Shown piece by piece: positions 1 to 8,840 of a DNA stretch of 64,000 bases (position 1 is its first letter; each line of letters opens with the position of its first letter). The position numbers and the translations under genes are program-made. The notes beneath the pieces were generated by a model. The model did no database searches. It saw only the letters and a program-made list of their open reading frames with translations, and was not told the origin of the DNA. This DNA is from Thermodesulfobacteriaceae bacterium (GTDB lineage: Bacteria; Desulfobacterota; Thermodesulfobacteria; Thermodesulfobacteriales; Thermodesulfatatoraceae). The stretch is from assembly GCA_015494065.1 (NCBI GenBank), contig WGCA01000004.1, positions 1-64,000 on the forward strand, read 5' to 3'.

Positions 1-190
1 AAACTTTTGCATAAAAAAGCGAAAAATCTTTCTTCTTCATGACACTTTTAAAAATTTCTTTAGAAATATAAGGAAAAAACTTGTCCAAGATGAAAAATTT
101 TTCCGTTTTGATCCAAAATTTTTCACAAGATTCAAATTGTTAAAAGGAACCTTTACACTTTGAGAAGAGGAGGACGAAGCAATTTCTTGA

Positions 191-445
191 GATCGTCACC
201 CCTTGTATTATGTGCGAGATTTTCTTGAACTTTTGCCTGTCTATCCCTTTGACCTAAAAGCAGCCGAAGTTTACGGTGAAATAAGGGCTATACTCGAAAA
301 GAAAGGATGCCCTATAGGTCCATACGATCTCTAGACCGCAGCCCATGCCATTTCTAAGAGGGCCGTTCTGGTGACCAACAACGAGAGGGAATTCAGAAGG
401 GTCCCCGGGCTCAGACTAGAAAATTGGACCAACCCTGCTGTTTAG
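191..445 (+). pseudogene. decayed VapC/PIN-domain toxin relic
   Basis: Frame through 218..445 reads DFLELLPVYPFDLKAAEVYGEIRAILEKKGCPIGPYDL*TAAHAISKRAVLVTNNEREFRRVPGLRLENWT, typical of a VapC C-terminal half, with an in-frame TAG at 332-334 and a TGA upstream at 188-190. Confidence 0.8.
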
Positions 446-596
446 GGTTGGCCTCTAAAGGTCCGGTTTGATTCTAATTTTTTGACGTGCATCACTTCTG
501 GCTTCCATCACAAAGAGGCGGCAGCCCGTGCAATTCCTAAAAGCGCAATCCCGGAAACAACCAACGAAAAGAAAATTTAAAAATCTGATGTATGCC

Positions 597-622
597 TTTA
601 AGCATTGATTTATATGCTTAAA
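597..622. promoter_or_regulatory. inverted repeat TTTAAGCAT-N8-ATGCTTAAA upstream of vapB (putative operator)
   Basis: 9-bp perfect inverted repeat 30 bp before the antitoxin start; TA antitoxins commonly autorepress at such repeats. Confidence 0.5.
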
Positions 623-651
623 ACATGTATCCTCCTTTTAGGAGGTAAGCG

Positions 652-885
652 ATGCCAAAGACCAAAAGGGTAACTTTGACTCTTCCAGAGGTATTAATCG
701 AACACTTAAAAAGGGAGGCCTCAGAATTAGGTATAGGATATCAGACCCTTATCAGGATTAAACTTATGGAAGATTACAAACGAAAAGCACCGATCAGGTG
801 GGGAAAAGGGAAACCCAAGGGAGCCAAAATAAAAATCAGGTCTGATAAACCCCTTTCCGAAATCGTCCTTGAGGACCGGAGATGA
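652..885 (+). CDS. VapB-like antitoxin
   Basis: 77 aa, N-terminal RHH-like segment (VTLTLPEVLIEHLKREASELGIGYQTLIRIKL); SD AGGAGG at 640-645; 4-bp overlap with PIN gene. Confidence 0.75.
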   Translation: MPKTKRVTLTLPEVLIEHLKREASELGIGYQTLIRIKLMEDYKRKAPIRWGKGKPKGAKIKIRSDKPLSEIVLEDRR

Positions 886-1304
886 TCCTTTATCTGGATA
901 CCTCGGCGTTGGTTAAGCTTTACGTGGAAGAGAGGCATAGCGATCTGGTGAGGAGGTGGGCTGAACGGGTAAATGTGGTCGCCACCAATGAGGTAGCGTA
1001 TGCGGAAATGGCTTCGGCTTTGAACAGGGCCTTTAGAGAGGGAAGGATATCCCAAAAAGGATTCCAATCTGTGTGGCATATTTTTGATGAAGATTGGGAA
1101 TGTTATACCGTGGTAGAAGTAGGGGGCGAGGTATTGAATCTGGCAAAAGAACTGATATTCAGGCACGGGTTGCGGGGATTTGACGGAATACATCTGGCCT
1201 CGGCGTTAATCTTGGGAGTTGAAGGTGAGGTAGTCTTTGGGGCGTTCGACCAAAAGTTGCTCAAGGCAGCAGAAAGAGAAGGTTTACGATGGATTAATTA
1301 TTGA
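882..1304 (+). CDS. VapC-like PIN-domain ribonuclease toxin
   Basis: 140 aa, MILYLDTSALVKLYVEE...TNEVAYAE...FDGIHLASA...FDQKLLKAA matches PIN acidic motifs. Confidence 0.85.
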   Translation: MILYLDTSALVKLYVEERHSDLVRRWAERVNVVATNEVAYAEMASALNRAFREGRISQKGFQSVWHIFDEDWECYTVVEVGGEVLNLAKELIFRHGLRGFDGIHLASALILGVEGEVVFGAFDQKLLKAAEREGLRWINY

Positions 1305-1326
1305 AACGCTTTCCAATAGTCGGTCT

Positions 1327-1641
1327 TTATTTTTTTATTATCTTGGTGATCGGGGAGACGGTAATTAAGCCCTTGGGCAAAAGCCTTTCAAGCTCGGACA
1401 GGAGGCTATTTATGGTCTCTTCCTCCTCGATGACCTCAATTTTAAGGGGAAGATTGCCGGTGGCGCGCAAAATTCTCACGGTATGGACCACGCCGTCTGG
1501 TCCCCAGCCAAAGACCCCTTTAAAGACCGTGGCCCCTTTCACTCCCTTTTCCCTTAAGAAACGGAGTATTTCTTCGTAAAGGGGACGTTTGCCGAGCTTG
1601 TCGTCTTCGTCTACGTAAATGCAGAGTTTTTGGTAGCTCAT
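1327..1641 (-). CDS. DUF190 family protein
   Basis: YVDEDDKLGKRPLYEEILRFLREKGVKGATVFKGVFGWG motif; adjacent to crcB. Confidence 0.8.
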   Translation of the reverse strand: MSYQKLCIYVDEDDKLGKRPLYEEILRFLREKGVKGATVFKGVFGWGPDGVVHTVRILRATGNLPLKIEVIEEEETINSLLSELERLLPKGLITVSPITKIIKK

Positions 1642-1648
1642 CTTATAC

Positions 1649-2026
1649 TCAGAGAAAGAGTATTCGGGCCAGCCATATCCCTAATCTTAACCCCAAAAGG
1701 CCAAAAAGGAGACTTAAAAAGAGGTTAATCCCGGCTAGAAAAAATTCCCCTTCCTCAAGCAGGGAATTGGTCTCGTAAATGAAAGTGGAGAAAGTGGTAA
1801 AGGAGCCTAGGAATCCGATGGCAAGAAAAAGCCGCTCGTTGGGGGAAATAGCCAGGGTCTCTGTGGCCAGGGCCATCAAGAAGCCAAGCAAAAATGAGCC
1901 CGAGACATTCACCACTAACGTTCCCAGGGGAAAGAGGGTCGAGACCTTGAGCAGAAACCCCGAAACGAGATAGCGGGCCACCGCCCCGCAAAAACCCCCG
2001 AGTCCCACCAGCAATAACTTAAACAT
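1649..2026 (-). CDS. crcB: fluoride channel CrcB/Fluc
   Basis: GGFCGAVARYLVSG...PLGTLVVNVSGSFLLGF...GFLGSFTTFSTF signature. Confidence 0.9.
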   Translation of the reverse strand: MFKLLLVGLGGFCGAVARYLVSGFLLKVSTLFPLGTLVVNVSGSFLLGFLMALATETLAISPNERLFLAIGFLGSFTTFSTFIYETNSLLEEGEFFLAGINLFLSLLFGLLGLRLGIWLARILFL

Positions 2027-2028
2027 GA

Positions 2029-2070
2029 CCCCAAAAAATAAAGGGCTTTCCCAGAAAGGAAAGCCCTTTT
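2029..2070 (-). terminator. rho-independent terminator of the NADH oxidase gene
   Basis: AAAGGGCTTTCC/GGAAAGCCCTTT stem followed by T-rich tract on minus strand. Confidence 0.7.
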
Positions 2071-2090
2071 AAAAAGTGGACACAAAAAAT

Positions 2091-3809
2091 CTAGAGGCTC
2101 AGTTCCTGCCAGCCCCAGCGGCGGGGGAAGTTAAGCCCGCCCAGAGGGACAAAGACCCTCTCAAAGCCTGCGGCGTAAAGGACCCGGGCTGCTTCGTAAG
2201 AGCGCATGGAAGAATTGCAGATCAGGATCACGTCCTTGTCCCTGGGGATTTTATCGAGGTTATGGCGGACTTGATCGTAGACCACGTGTATCCAGCGGCC
2301 GGGATATTTTTCCATAAAAGGAGCCGCTTCCTTGGGGTGTCTCACGTCTACAAAAACGGTGTCGGGGTCGTTTTCAAGGAGCCTCTTCTTTACTTCGTCC
2401 CAGGTAATGGGTTTAAAGAGCCCGTCGGCCAAGTTCCCCGCCACCATGGACACCACGTTTAAGGGGTCAAGGGCAGTATTAAAGGGCGGGGCGTAGGCCA
2501 GTTCCATGTAGGCGGTGTCTTCTAACCTCGGTTTAAACTCTAAGAGTTTGGCAAGCGAATTGACCCGGGCCATGGCCCCGTCTGTCATGGGACCTACGGC
2601 TTGAAAACCAAGGACCCGACGGTCACGGCGGTCCGCCACGATTTCAACGAAGATAAATTCTGCCCCTGGGTAATAGTGGGCCCGTTCCGTCTGGTTGTGC
2701 AGGGCGTAAAAGGCGTCAAAACCCTCGGCCTGGGCCACGCTATAAGAAATCCCGCAGGCCGCGATGGCCAGGTCAAAACATTTCATTACAAAGGCCCCTA
2801 CCGCGCCCCGGAAAGTTTCTGTTCCTCCGGCCAAATTGGTGCCGATAATTCGGCCGTGGCGGTTGGCCAGAGACCCTAGAGGCAAAACCAATTTTTTGCC
2901 CGTAACCAGGTGGGTTACTTCTATACAGTCTCCCCCGGCGTAAATGTTGGGGTCAGAGGTCTGTAACCGCTCGTTGACCACGATGCCCCCGGTGAGGGGG
3001 GAGACCAGGAGCCCGGCCTCTCTCGCCAGCTGGCTGTTGGGCCTTACACCGGTGGCCATGAGTACCAAGTCACATTCGTAGCGCCCGTCTTCGGTGATCA
3101 CCGCGTAAACCCGCCCGTCTTTACCTTCGATTTCTTTGGTGCGGGCGTTGAGTACCAGTTTCACCCCTTTTTCTTCCAGATGGTGGGCCACGATGCGCGC
3201 CAGGGGTTTGTCAATGATACGGGGGAGAGGTTGGTCAAAATATTCCAACACCGTTACTTCAAGGCCCCAGAGATCACGGAAGGCCTCAGCCATCTCAAGA
3301 CCGATGGGCCCGGCCCCGATGATGACTACCTTTTCCACCTCTCCCTTGGCGATGCGTTCTTTGATGGCCACAGCGGAATGGAGGTTTGAGATGGCAAAAA
3401 CGCCGTCCAAGTCCCTTCCCGGCAGAGGGAGAATAAAGGGCGAGGCCCCGGTGGTGATAACCAGTTTGTCGTAGGGGATGGTATCTTCCTGACCGGTTTC
3501 CAGATATTTGACGTGGACAACCTTCTTTTCCCGGTCTATCCTGGTGGCAAGGGTCTTGGTAAGGGTGTGGACCCCTTTGGCGTTTTCAAAAAAGGCTTCG
3601 TTGCGGACCATGTGGAAGGCGGTCTTACGGAGTTCAGTTTCGTCGGGGATATCACCGGAAATGTAATAGGGGATTCCGCAACCGCCGTAGGAGATCAAAT
3701 CGTCTTTGTCGATCATGATGACCTCGGTTTCAGGCTTTAGCCTCTTGAGACGCGAGGCGGCCCTTGGTCCAGCGGCTACGGCCCCGATAACCACTACTCT
3801 TTCGCCCAT
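2091..3809 (-). CDS. FAD/NAD(P)-dependent CoA-disulfide reductase / NADH oxidase with C-terminal rhodanese domain
   Basis: GGCGIPYYISGDI, second Rossmann VVIIGAGPIGLEMAEA, C-terminal FVDVRHPKEA...ICNSSMRSYEAARVL rhodanese. Confidence 0.88.
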   Translation of the reverse strand: MGERVVVIGAVAAGPRAASRLKRLKPETEVIMIDKDDLISYGGCGIPYYISGDIPDETELRKTAFHMVRNEAFFENAKGVHTLTKTLATRIDREKKVVHVKYLETGQEDTIPYDKLVITTGASPFILPLPGRDLDGVFAISNLHSAVAIKERIAKGEVEKVVIIGAGPIGLEMAEAFRDLWGLEVTVLEYFDQPLPRIIDKPLARIVAHHLEEKGVKLVLNARTKEIEGKDGRVYAVITEDGRYECDLVLMATGVRPNSQLAREAGLLVSPLTGGIVVNERLQTSDPNIYAGGDCIEVTHLVTGKKLVLPLGSLANRHGRIIGTNLAGGTETFRGAVGAFVMKCFDLAIAACGISYSVAQAEGFDAFYALHNQTERAHYYPGAEFIFVEIVADRRDRRVLGFQAVGPMTDGAMARVNSLAKLLEFKPRLEDTAYMELAYAPPFNTALDPLNVVSMVAGNLADGLFKPITWDEVKKRLLENDPDTVFVDVRHPKEAAPFMEKYPGRWIHVVYDQVRHNLDKIPRDKDVILICNSSMRSYEAARVLYAAGFERVFVPLGGLNFPRRWGWQELSL

Positions 3810-3956
3810 GATGAAACCTCCTTGGGAGGATTTCTTCCTGGGTAGCAGTTCGTTTTTTAAGAAGCAAGGCCCAAAAGGGCAGAAAAAAGCTTTTTAGTGT
3901 TTATCTTTTGCAATGAGGAGAAAGCTAGCGCTTAAAGCGTAAAGGAGGTTGAGAAC

Positions 3957-4430
3957 ATGAAAAAAGAAAGGATTCTCAAGAAAGACTGGCCGGAATTCTT
4001 GAAAAAGTTTAACGCAGAACAGCAATTTCGACCGGTGTGTGTACTAGTCGGGGGGCACGAAATCTGCCGGGAGCTGCCCTTTTTGGGCCTGGTTTACGAG
4101 GCCAAAAAGAAAGACGTAGAGGTAATCGTGGGTGGGGTAGATTCCGAGCGCACGGCCCATATTATCCATACGCTGCGTTCACCCCGGGCCATTTACGTCT
4201 TGCGTGAAAACGGAGCCGTACGGGGCATTGAGGTCCAATCCGCTAAAGAAGACAACGTGGTGGTCGAATTCATCGGCCCGCCTGAGGAAGCCCAGCGGAT
4301 GAAAAAGGAACTTATCGAAAAGATAGCCTATCAGCTTTATGAAAAGCGGGGTAAGGCTCCTGGTAAGGCCCTGGATGATTGGCTTGAGGCGGAACGGATT
4401 GTAGAAAGAGCAGCCCAAATATACATTTAA
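3957..4430 (+). CDS. hypothetical protein, DUF5335-like with C-terminal DUF2934-like segment
   Basis: IAYQLYEKRGKAPGKALDDWLEAERIV resembles DUF2934. Confidence 0.55.
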   Translation: MKKERILKKDWPEFLKKFNAEQQFRPVCVLVGGHEICRELPFLGLVYEAKKKDVEVIVGGVDSERTAHIIHTLRSPRAIYVLRENGAVRGIEVQSAKEDNVVVEFIGPPEEAQRMKKELIEKIAYQLYEKRGKAPGKALDDWLEAERIVERAAQIYI

Positions 4431-4523
4431 TCCAGTTTCTTTATAATAAAAAAGACGTTGCGGCCCCCCGGAAAGAGGCTAAGTATAGCCTTTGAAGGGC
4501 TAAATTTAAAAGAGGCGGACTGA

Positions 4524-5564
4524 ATGGAAGACCTTAAGGATGTACTTGAGCGGCTTATTGCTGGCAAGGATCTCAGTGCCGAGGAAACAGAAAGAATTTT
4601 CCGCCAGATTATCGCCGGAGGAGTTGACGAACGCCAGCTGGCCGGTTTACTGGTGGCCTTACGGGCCAAAGGCGAGAGCTGGGAGGAGATAGCCGCCGCG
4701 GCCAGGGTGTTGCGGGAGGCTTCCCTGAAAGTGCCCCACCGACTTCCCCCAAATGAACCTCTGGTAGATACCTGTGGGACCGGGGGAGACCGGAAGGGAA
4801 TCTTTAACGTCTCGACAGCGGCGGCTTTCGTGGTCGCGGCGGCCGGGATTAAAGTGGCCAAGCACGGGAACCGTTCGGTCTCCAGTAAATGTGGGAGCGC
4901 GGATGTCCTTGAGGCCTTAAATATCAAGGCGGACATGCCTCCGGAGATGGCGGCTGAATGTCTGGAAGAATTCGGGCTCTGTTTCCTCTTTGCCCCCCTT
5001 TACCACCCCGCCCTTAAACAGGTGGCACCGGTAAGAAAGGCCCTGGGTATCAGGACTATTTTTAACCTGCTGGGGCCCCTGCTTAACCCGGCGGGGGCTA
5101 ATACCCAGGTGCTCGGGGTCTCTGATTTCCGCCTAACGGAAAAGATGGCCTTTGCCCTGGACGCCCTTGGTTGCCGGCGAGCTCTGGTAGTTTTCGGCGA
5201 GGAGGGTTATGACGAATTGGTGGTTACCGGTTCTACCAAGGTTTCAGAGCTGCGGGAGGGCCGGATAACTACTTATTACGTGGATCCCGAAGACGTGGGC
5301 CTTGAATTATGCGAGGAGCCGGAAGAACTCGCGGGGGGTGACGCCCAAACCAATGCGCGCATTATCCGGGAGATCTTGCTGGGTAAAGACGAGGGTCCCA
5401 GGCGGGACATGGTGGCTTTGAACGCCGGGGCGGCTATTTACGCGGCGGAGGCGGTGATTGACCTTAAGGCCGGGGTGAAAAAGGCCCTTGACATACTTGC
5501 TTCAGGAAAGGCCATGGATAAGCTCGAAGAGCTGGTGGCCTTCAGCCAGAAGCACACGCAATAA
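4524..5564 (+). CDS. trpD: anthranilate phosphoribosyltransferase
   Basis: DTCGTGGDRKGIFNVSTAAAFVVAAAGIKVAKHGNRSVSSKCGSADVLEALN. Confidence 0.95.
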   Translation: MEDLKDVLERLIAGKDLSAEETERIFRQIIAGGVDERQLAGLLVALRAKGESWEEIAAAARVLREASLKVPHRLPPNEPLVDTCGTGGDRKGIFNVSTAAAFVVAAAGIKVAKHGNRSVSSKCGSADVLEALNIKADMPPEMAAECLEEFGLCFLFAPLYHPALKQVAPVRKALGIRTIFNLLGPLLNPAGANTQVLGVSDFRLTEKMAFALDALGCRRALVVFGEEGYDELVVTGSTKVSELREGRITTYYVDPEDVGLELCEEPEELAGGDAQTNARIIREILLGKDEGPRRDMVALNAGAAIYAAEAVIDLKAGVKKALDILASGKAMDKLEELVAFSQKHTQ

Positions 5565-5567
5565 ATC

Positions 5568-6602
5568 ATGAAAATCGGTATCATTGGCCTGCCCCAGGCC
5601 GGGAAAACTACCATTTTTCGGGCTGCTGCCGGAAAATACGCCGGTCACCAAGAAGAAAAAGGCGGTGTAGCCCGGGCTGTGGTCAAGGTACCCGAGGAGA
5701 GGCTTGAGGTCCTCCAGCAAATTTTCGCTTCGGCCCGTAAGACTCCGGCCACGGTCCAGTACCTGGATCTTTCTTTTGACCTCCGGGAAAGGGAAGGGCG
5801 CAGCAAGGAGGTGGAACGCCTTTTAAATGAGCTTAAACCAGCTGACGCCCTTATCATGGTAATCCGTAATTTCGAACTGGCTGGTCTTCCCCCTTCTCCT
5901 CAGGAGGACCTAGAGCAACTTCACCAGGAGATGATTTTGGCGGATCTGGCCATCGTGGAAAGGCGTCTTGAACGTCTGGAAAAAGAGGCCCGCAAAGGTG
6001 GCCAGGTCGATCCCAAAGAGCTGGAGGAATTAAGGGAGGCCAAAAGATTGCTTGAGGAGGGGCGACCCTTAAGGGTCAATCCTTCTTTGCGTAAAAGTCC
6101 CCGCCTTAAGGGTTATGCTTTCCTGAGCATAAAACCCCTTCTGGTGGTCTTAAACTTGGGGGAGGAGGATGAACCACAATCTTTAAAACTTCCGGAGCAG
6201 GCAGAGATGGTGGCCATCAAAGGGCGTCTTGAGGCGGATCTCGCGGAACTTCCAGAGGAAGAGGCCCTGGTCTTTAGGGAAGAATACGGTTTGAGCCAGC
6301 CCGCTTTGCCCCTGCTGATCAAGAAAAGTTTCGCCATCCTGGACCTGATCTGTTTTTTTACGGGTGGGCCGAAGGAGGTAAGGGCTTGGCCGGTACCCCG
6401 GGGGACCACCGCCCAGAAGGCCGCCGGGGCGATCCATTCCGACATGGAAAGGGGTTTTATCCGGGCGGAGGTGATTTCTTTTGAGGAACTAGCAGCCCTG
6501 GGTTCCTATCAAGCGGCCCAAAAAGCCGGTAAGGTCCGGCTGGAAGGGAAGGACTACGTGGTCCAGGACGGCGACGTTATCATCTTTCGCTTCAGTGTTT
6601 AG
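5568..6602 (+). CDS. YchF/Obg-family GTPase (DUF933/TGS C-terminus)
   Basis: N-terminal MKIGIIGLPQAGKTTIF P-loop; C-terminal GAIHSDMERGFIRAEVISFEEL. Confidence 0.85.
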   Translation: MKIGIIGLPQAGKTTIFRAAAGKYAGHQEEKGGVARAVVKVPEERLEVLQQIFASARKTPATVQYLDLSFDLREREGRSKEVERLLNELKPADALIMVIRNFELAGLPPSPQEDLEQLHQEMILADLAIVERRLERLEKEARKGGQVDPKELEELREAKRLLEEGRPLRVNPSLRKSPRLKGYAFLSIKPLLVVLNLGEEDEPQSLKLPEQAEMVAIKGRLEADLAELPEEEALVFREEYGLSQPALPLLIKKSFAILDLICFFTGGPKEVRAWPVPRGTTAQKAAGAIHSDMERGFIRAEVISFEELAALGSYQAAQKAGKVRLEGKDYVVQDGDVIIFRFSV

Positions 6603-7928
6603 ATGAGAAAGTTAGCCGCTGCTACCCTGGGTTGCAAAGTCAATCAGGTAGAGACGGCCTCTTTAATGGAGGCCTTTCGGGCCAAAGGGTACGAAATCGT
6701 TTCCTTTAAAGATCAAGCAGACGTATATTTGGTAAACACCTGTGCGGTTACGGCCAAAGCGGCTTACGAAAGCCGGCAACTCCTGCGCCGGGCCCTTAAA
6801 AAGAAGCCTCTCTTAGTGGTGGCCACGGGCTGTTACGCTCAAATCGCACCGGAAGAGATCAAAGAAAAGGTTGAAGCCCCGGTCCTTATCGTGGGGCAGG
6901 CATACAAGGCGAGAATCCCGGAAATTATAGAGTCTCTTTCCCTCCCATTAGAAGAGACCCGGGTTGTTCTTTCAGAAGTTCGGGAACTCAAAGTTTGTGA
7001 GCCTTTCCCCCTTTCCCGGTTTCCTGAACATAAAAGGGCCTTTTTGCGGGTTCAGGATGGTTGCAGTCTCTTCTGTACCTACTGCGTGGTGCCCCACGCC
7101 CGGGGACCCTCAAGGAGCCTACCCCTCGCCACCATAAAAGCCCAAGTTGAGCGTTTCTTGGCCGCCGGTCACCTTGAGATAGTGGTTACCGGTATCCACC
7201 TGGGTAGCTGGGGAAAAGACCTAACACCCCCCAGGGATCTGTTGGCCTTGGTAAAACTCCTTGAGGAACTTAAGGTCTACCGTTACCGGCTGAGTTCACT
7301 TGCCCCTAATGAGATAAAAAAGGAACTGCTTGATTTTCTGGAAAGGGCCCCGGGCTTTTGCCCCCATTTTCACCTCTCCCTTCAAAGTGCCTCTGACGAG
7401 GTCTTGAGAAAGATGGGCCGGCGTTACCGCCCGAAAGATTTCGTGCGGGTAGTCGAAGACATAAAGAAGAGGTTCGCGGAGGCCGCTATAGGGGTGGATG
7501 TGATCGCGGGTTTTCCCGGAGAGAGAGAAGAAGACTTTGAAGCCACTTACCGGACGCTTGAAGAGTTACCGCTGGCCTATTTTCACGTTTTTCCCTTTTC
7601 CCCTCGCCCCAGGACCAGGGCCGCACAGTGGCCCCAGCTTCCTCCCCACGTGGTGGCTGAGAGGGCAAGAAGACTTCAGACCTTGGCCCAGGCCAAAAAG
7701 AAGGCCTTTTATGCCGGTCAGATAGGAAAGACTCTGGAGCTCTTGGTCCTGCGCCGGGACCCGGCCCGGGGCCTCCTGGAAGGGCTTTCCCGCAATTACG
7801 TAACGGTCTTCTTCCAGGGGGGAGACGAACTGGTCGGGCAAGTGGTATCGGCAAAGGTGGAAAGGATGGTCGATACCACCCTTTATGGAATCCTTAAAAC
7901 CGACCGAATTACTAACAAAGCCCGTTAG
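6603..7928 (+). CDS. mtaB: tRNA t6A37 methylthiotransferase MtaB
   Basis: MiaB-like N-domain LGCKVNQVE, radical SAM QDGCSLFCTYCVVPHARG, TRAM-like C-terminus. Confidence 0.92.
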   Translation: MRKLAAATLGCKVNQVETASLMEAFRAKGYEIVSFKDQADVYLVNTCAVTAKAAYESRQLLRRALKKKPLLVVATGCYAQIAPEEIKEKVEAPVLIVGQAYKARIPEIIESLSLPLEETRVVLSEVRELKVCEPFPLSRFPEHKRAFLRVQDGCSLFCTYCVVPHARGPSRSLPLATIKAQVERFLAAGHLEIVVTGIHLGSWGKDLTPPRDLLALVKLLEELKVYRYRLSSLAPNEIKKELLDFLERAPGFCPHFHLSLQSASDEVLRKMGRRYRPKDFVRVVEDIKKRFAEAAIGVDVIAGFPGEREEDFEATYRTLEELPLAYFHVFPFSPRPRTRAAQWPQLPPHVVAERARRLQTLAQAKKKAFYAGQIGKTLELLVLRRDPARGLLEGLSRNYVTVFFQGGDELVGQVVSAKVERMVDTTLYGILKTDRITNKAR

Positions 7929-7961
7929 GATCTTGCTTTTTTTTACGCGGGGTGGACGTTT

Positions 7962-7975
7962 TTGATCCAGATCAA
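7962..7975. promoter_or_regulatory. putative FNR/CRP-family box TTGATCCAGATCAA
   Basis: Exact match to the FNR consensus TTGAT-N4-ATCAA, 84 bp upstream of the mlaE start. Confidence 0.55.
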
Positions 7976-8058
7976 AGCGTAGTTTTAATTGCAGTTTAAT
8001 AAATTTTAGCCTAAAAGTTTAGTTACGTTTAAATGTACAAAGCTAGCCGGAGGCATCC

Positions 8059-8832
8059 GTGTACAATCCTGTAGCCGCGGTCGGGGCCTTTAGTATCAGG
8101 TTAGTGGAAGAGATGGGGGGTATGGCGCTTATGTTTTTAAAAACGCTAGCGCTTACCTTCAAACCCCCCTACCGTATACGCCTGCTCATCAAACAGATGG
8201 AATTCGTGGGGGTGAAATCCACCCTGGTGGTGGTTCTTACCGGGCTTTTTTCCGGGATGGTCCTGGCCCTGGAAGGCTATTATGGCTTCCGTAAATTCGG
8301 AGGGGAGTCGCTCCTAGGGGCCACGGTGGCGCTCTCCCTGGTACGGGAACTTGGCCCGGTACTTACCAGTCTCATGGTGACGGCCCGGGCAGGTTCTGCC
8401 ATGGCTGCCGAGATTGGTACCATGCGTGTTACCGAACAAATAGACGCCCTTTCCGCCATGGCGGTAAACCCGGTTCATTATCTGGTAGTTCCCCGTTTTT
8501 GGGCCGCGGTCTTAATGGTGCCTCTACTGACGGTCCTGGCAGACGTGGTGGGTATAGCCGGCGGGTATTTCGTGGGGGTCATCTTGTTACACATTGACGC
8601 CGGGATTTTCGTGGCCAAGATGCGCGAGCTGGTAGAGCTGGTCGATATAACCAACGGCCTTTATAAGGCCTTTGTTTTTGGGGCCATTTTGGCCATAGTG
8701 GGTTGTTTTAAAGGTTATAACGCCCGGGGTGGGGCCGAAGGGGTTGGTAAGGCGACGACCGAGGCGGTGGTCATTGCTTCTATTAGCATTTTGATCGGCG
8801 ATTACATCCTTACCTCTCTTTTATTTGATTAG
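8059..8832 (+). CDS. mlaE: MlaE/YrbE-type ABC lipid transport permease
   Basis: Family motifs ELGPVLTSLMVTARAGSAMAAEIGTMRVTEQIDAL; GTG start. Confidence 0.92.
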   Translation: MYNPVAAVGAFSIRLVEEMGGMALMFLKTLALTFKPPYRIRLLIKQMEFVGVKSTLVVVLTGLFSGMVLALEGYYGFRKFGGESLLGATVALSLVRELGPVLTSLMVTARAGSAMAAEIGTMRVTEQIDALSAMAVNPVHYLVVPRFWAAVLMVPLLTVLADVVGIAGGYFVGVILLHIDAGIFVAKMRELVELVDITNGLYKAFVFGAILAIVGCFKGYNARGGAEGVGKATTEAVVIASISILIGDYILTSLLFD

Positions 8833-8840
8833 AGGCGGCG

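Noticed and set aside
774-1193. Long minus-strand ORF over vapBC
   Set aside because: Antisense shadow of two well-supported overlapping genes.
2027-2090. Fluoride (crcB) riboswitch upstream of crcB
   Set aside because: The 64-bp gap contains only a terminator-like hairpin; no crcB riboswitch motif is recognisable.
2076-2462. Plus-strand ORFs inside the NADH oxidase gene (2076-3740) and similar antisense ORFs in mlaD, uvrD, ffh and the symporter
   Set aside because: Low-complexity or unnatural composition and complete overlap with strong genes on the other strand.
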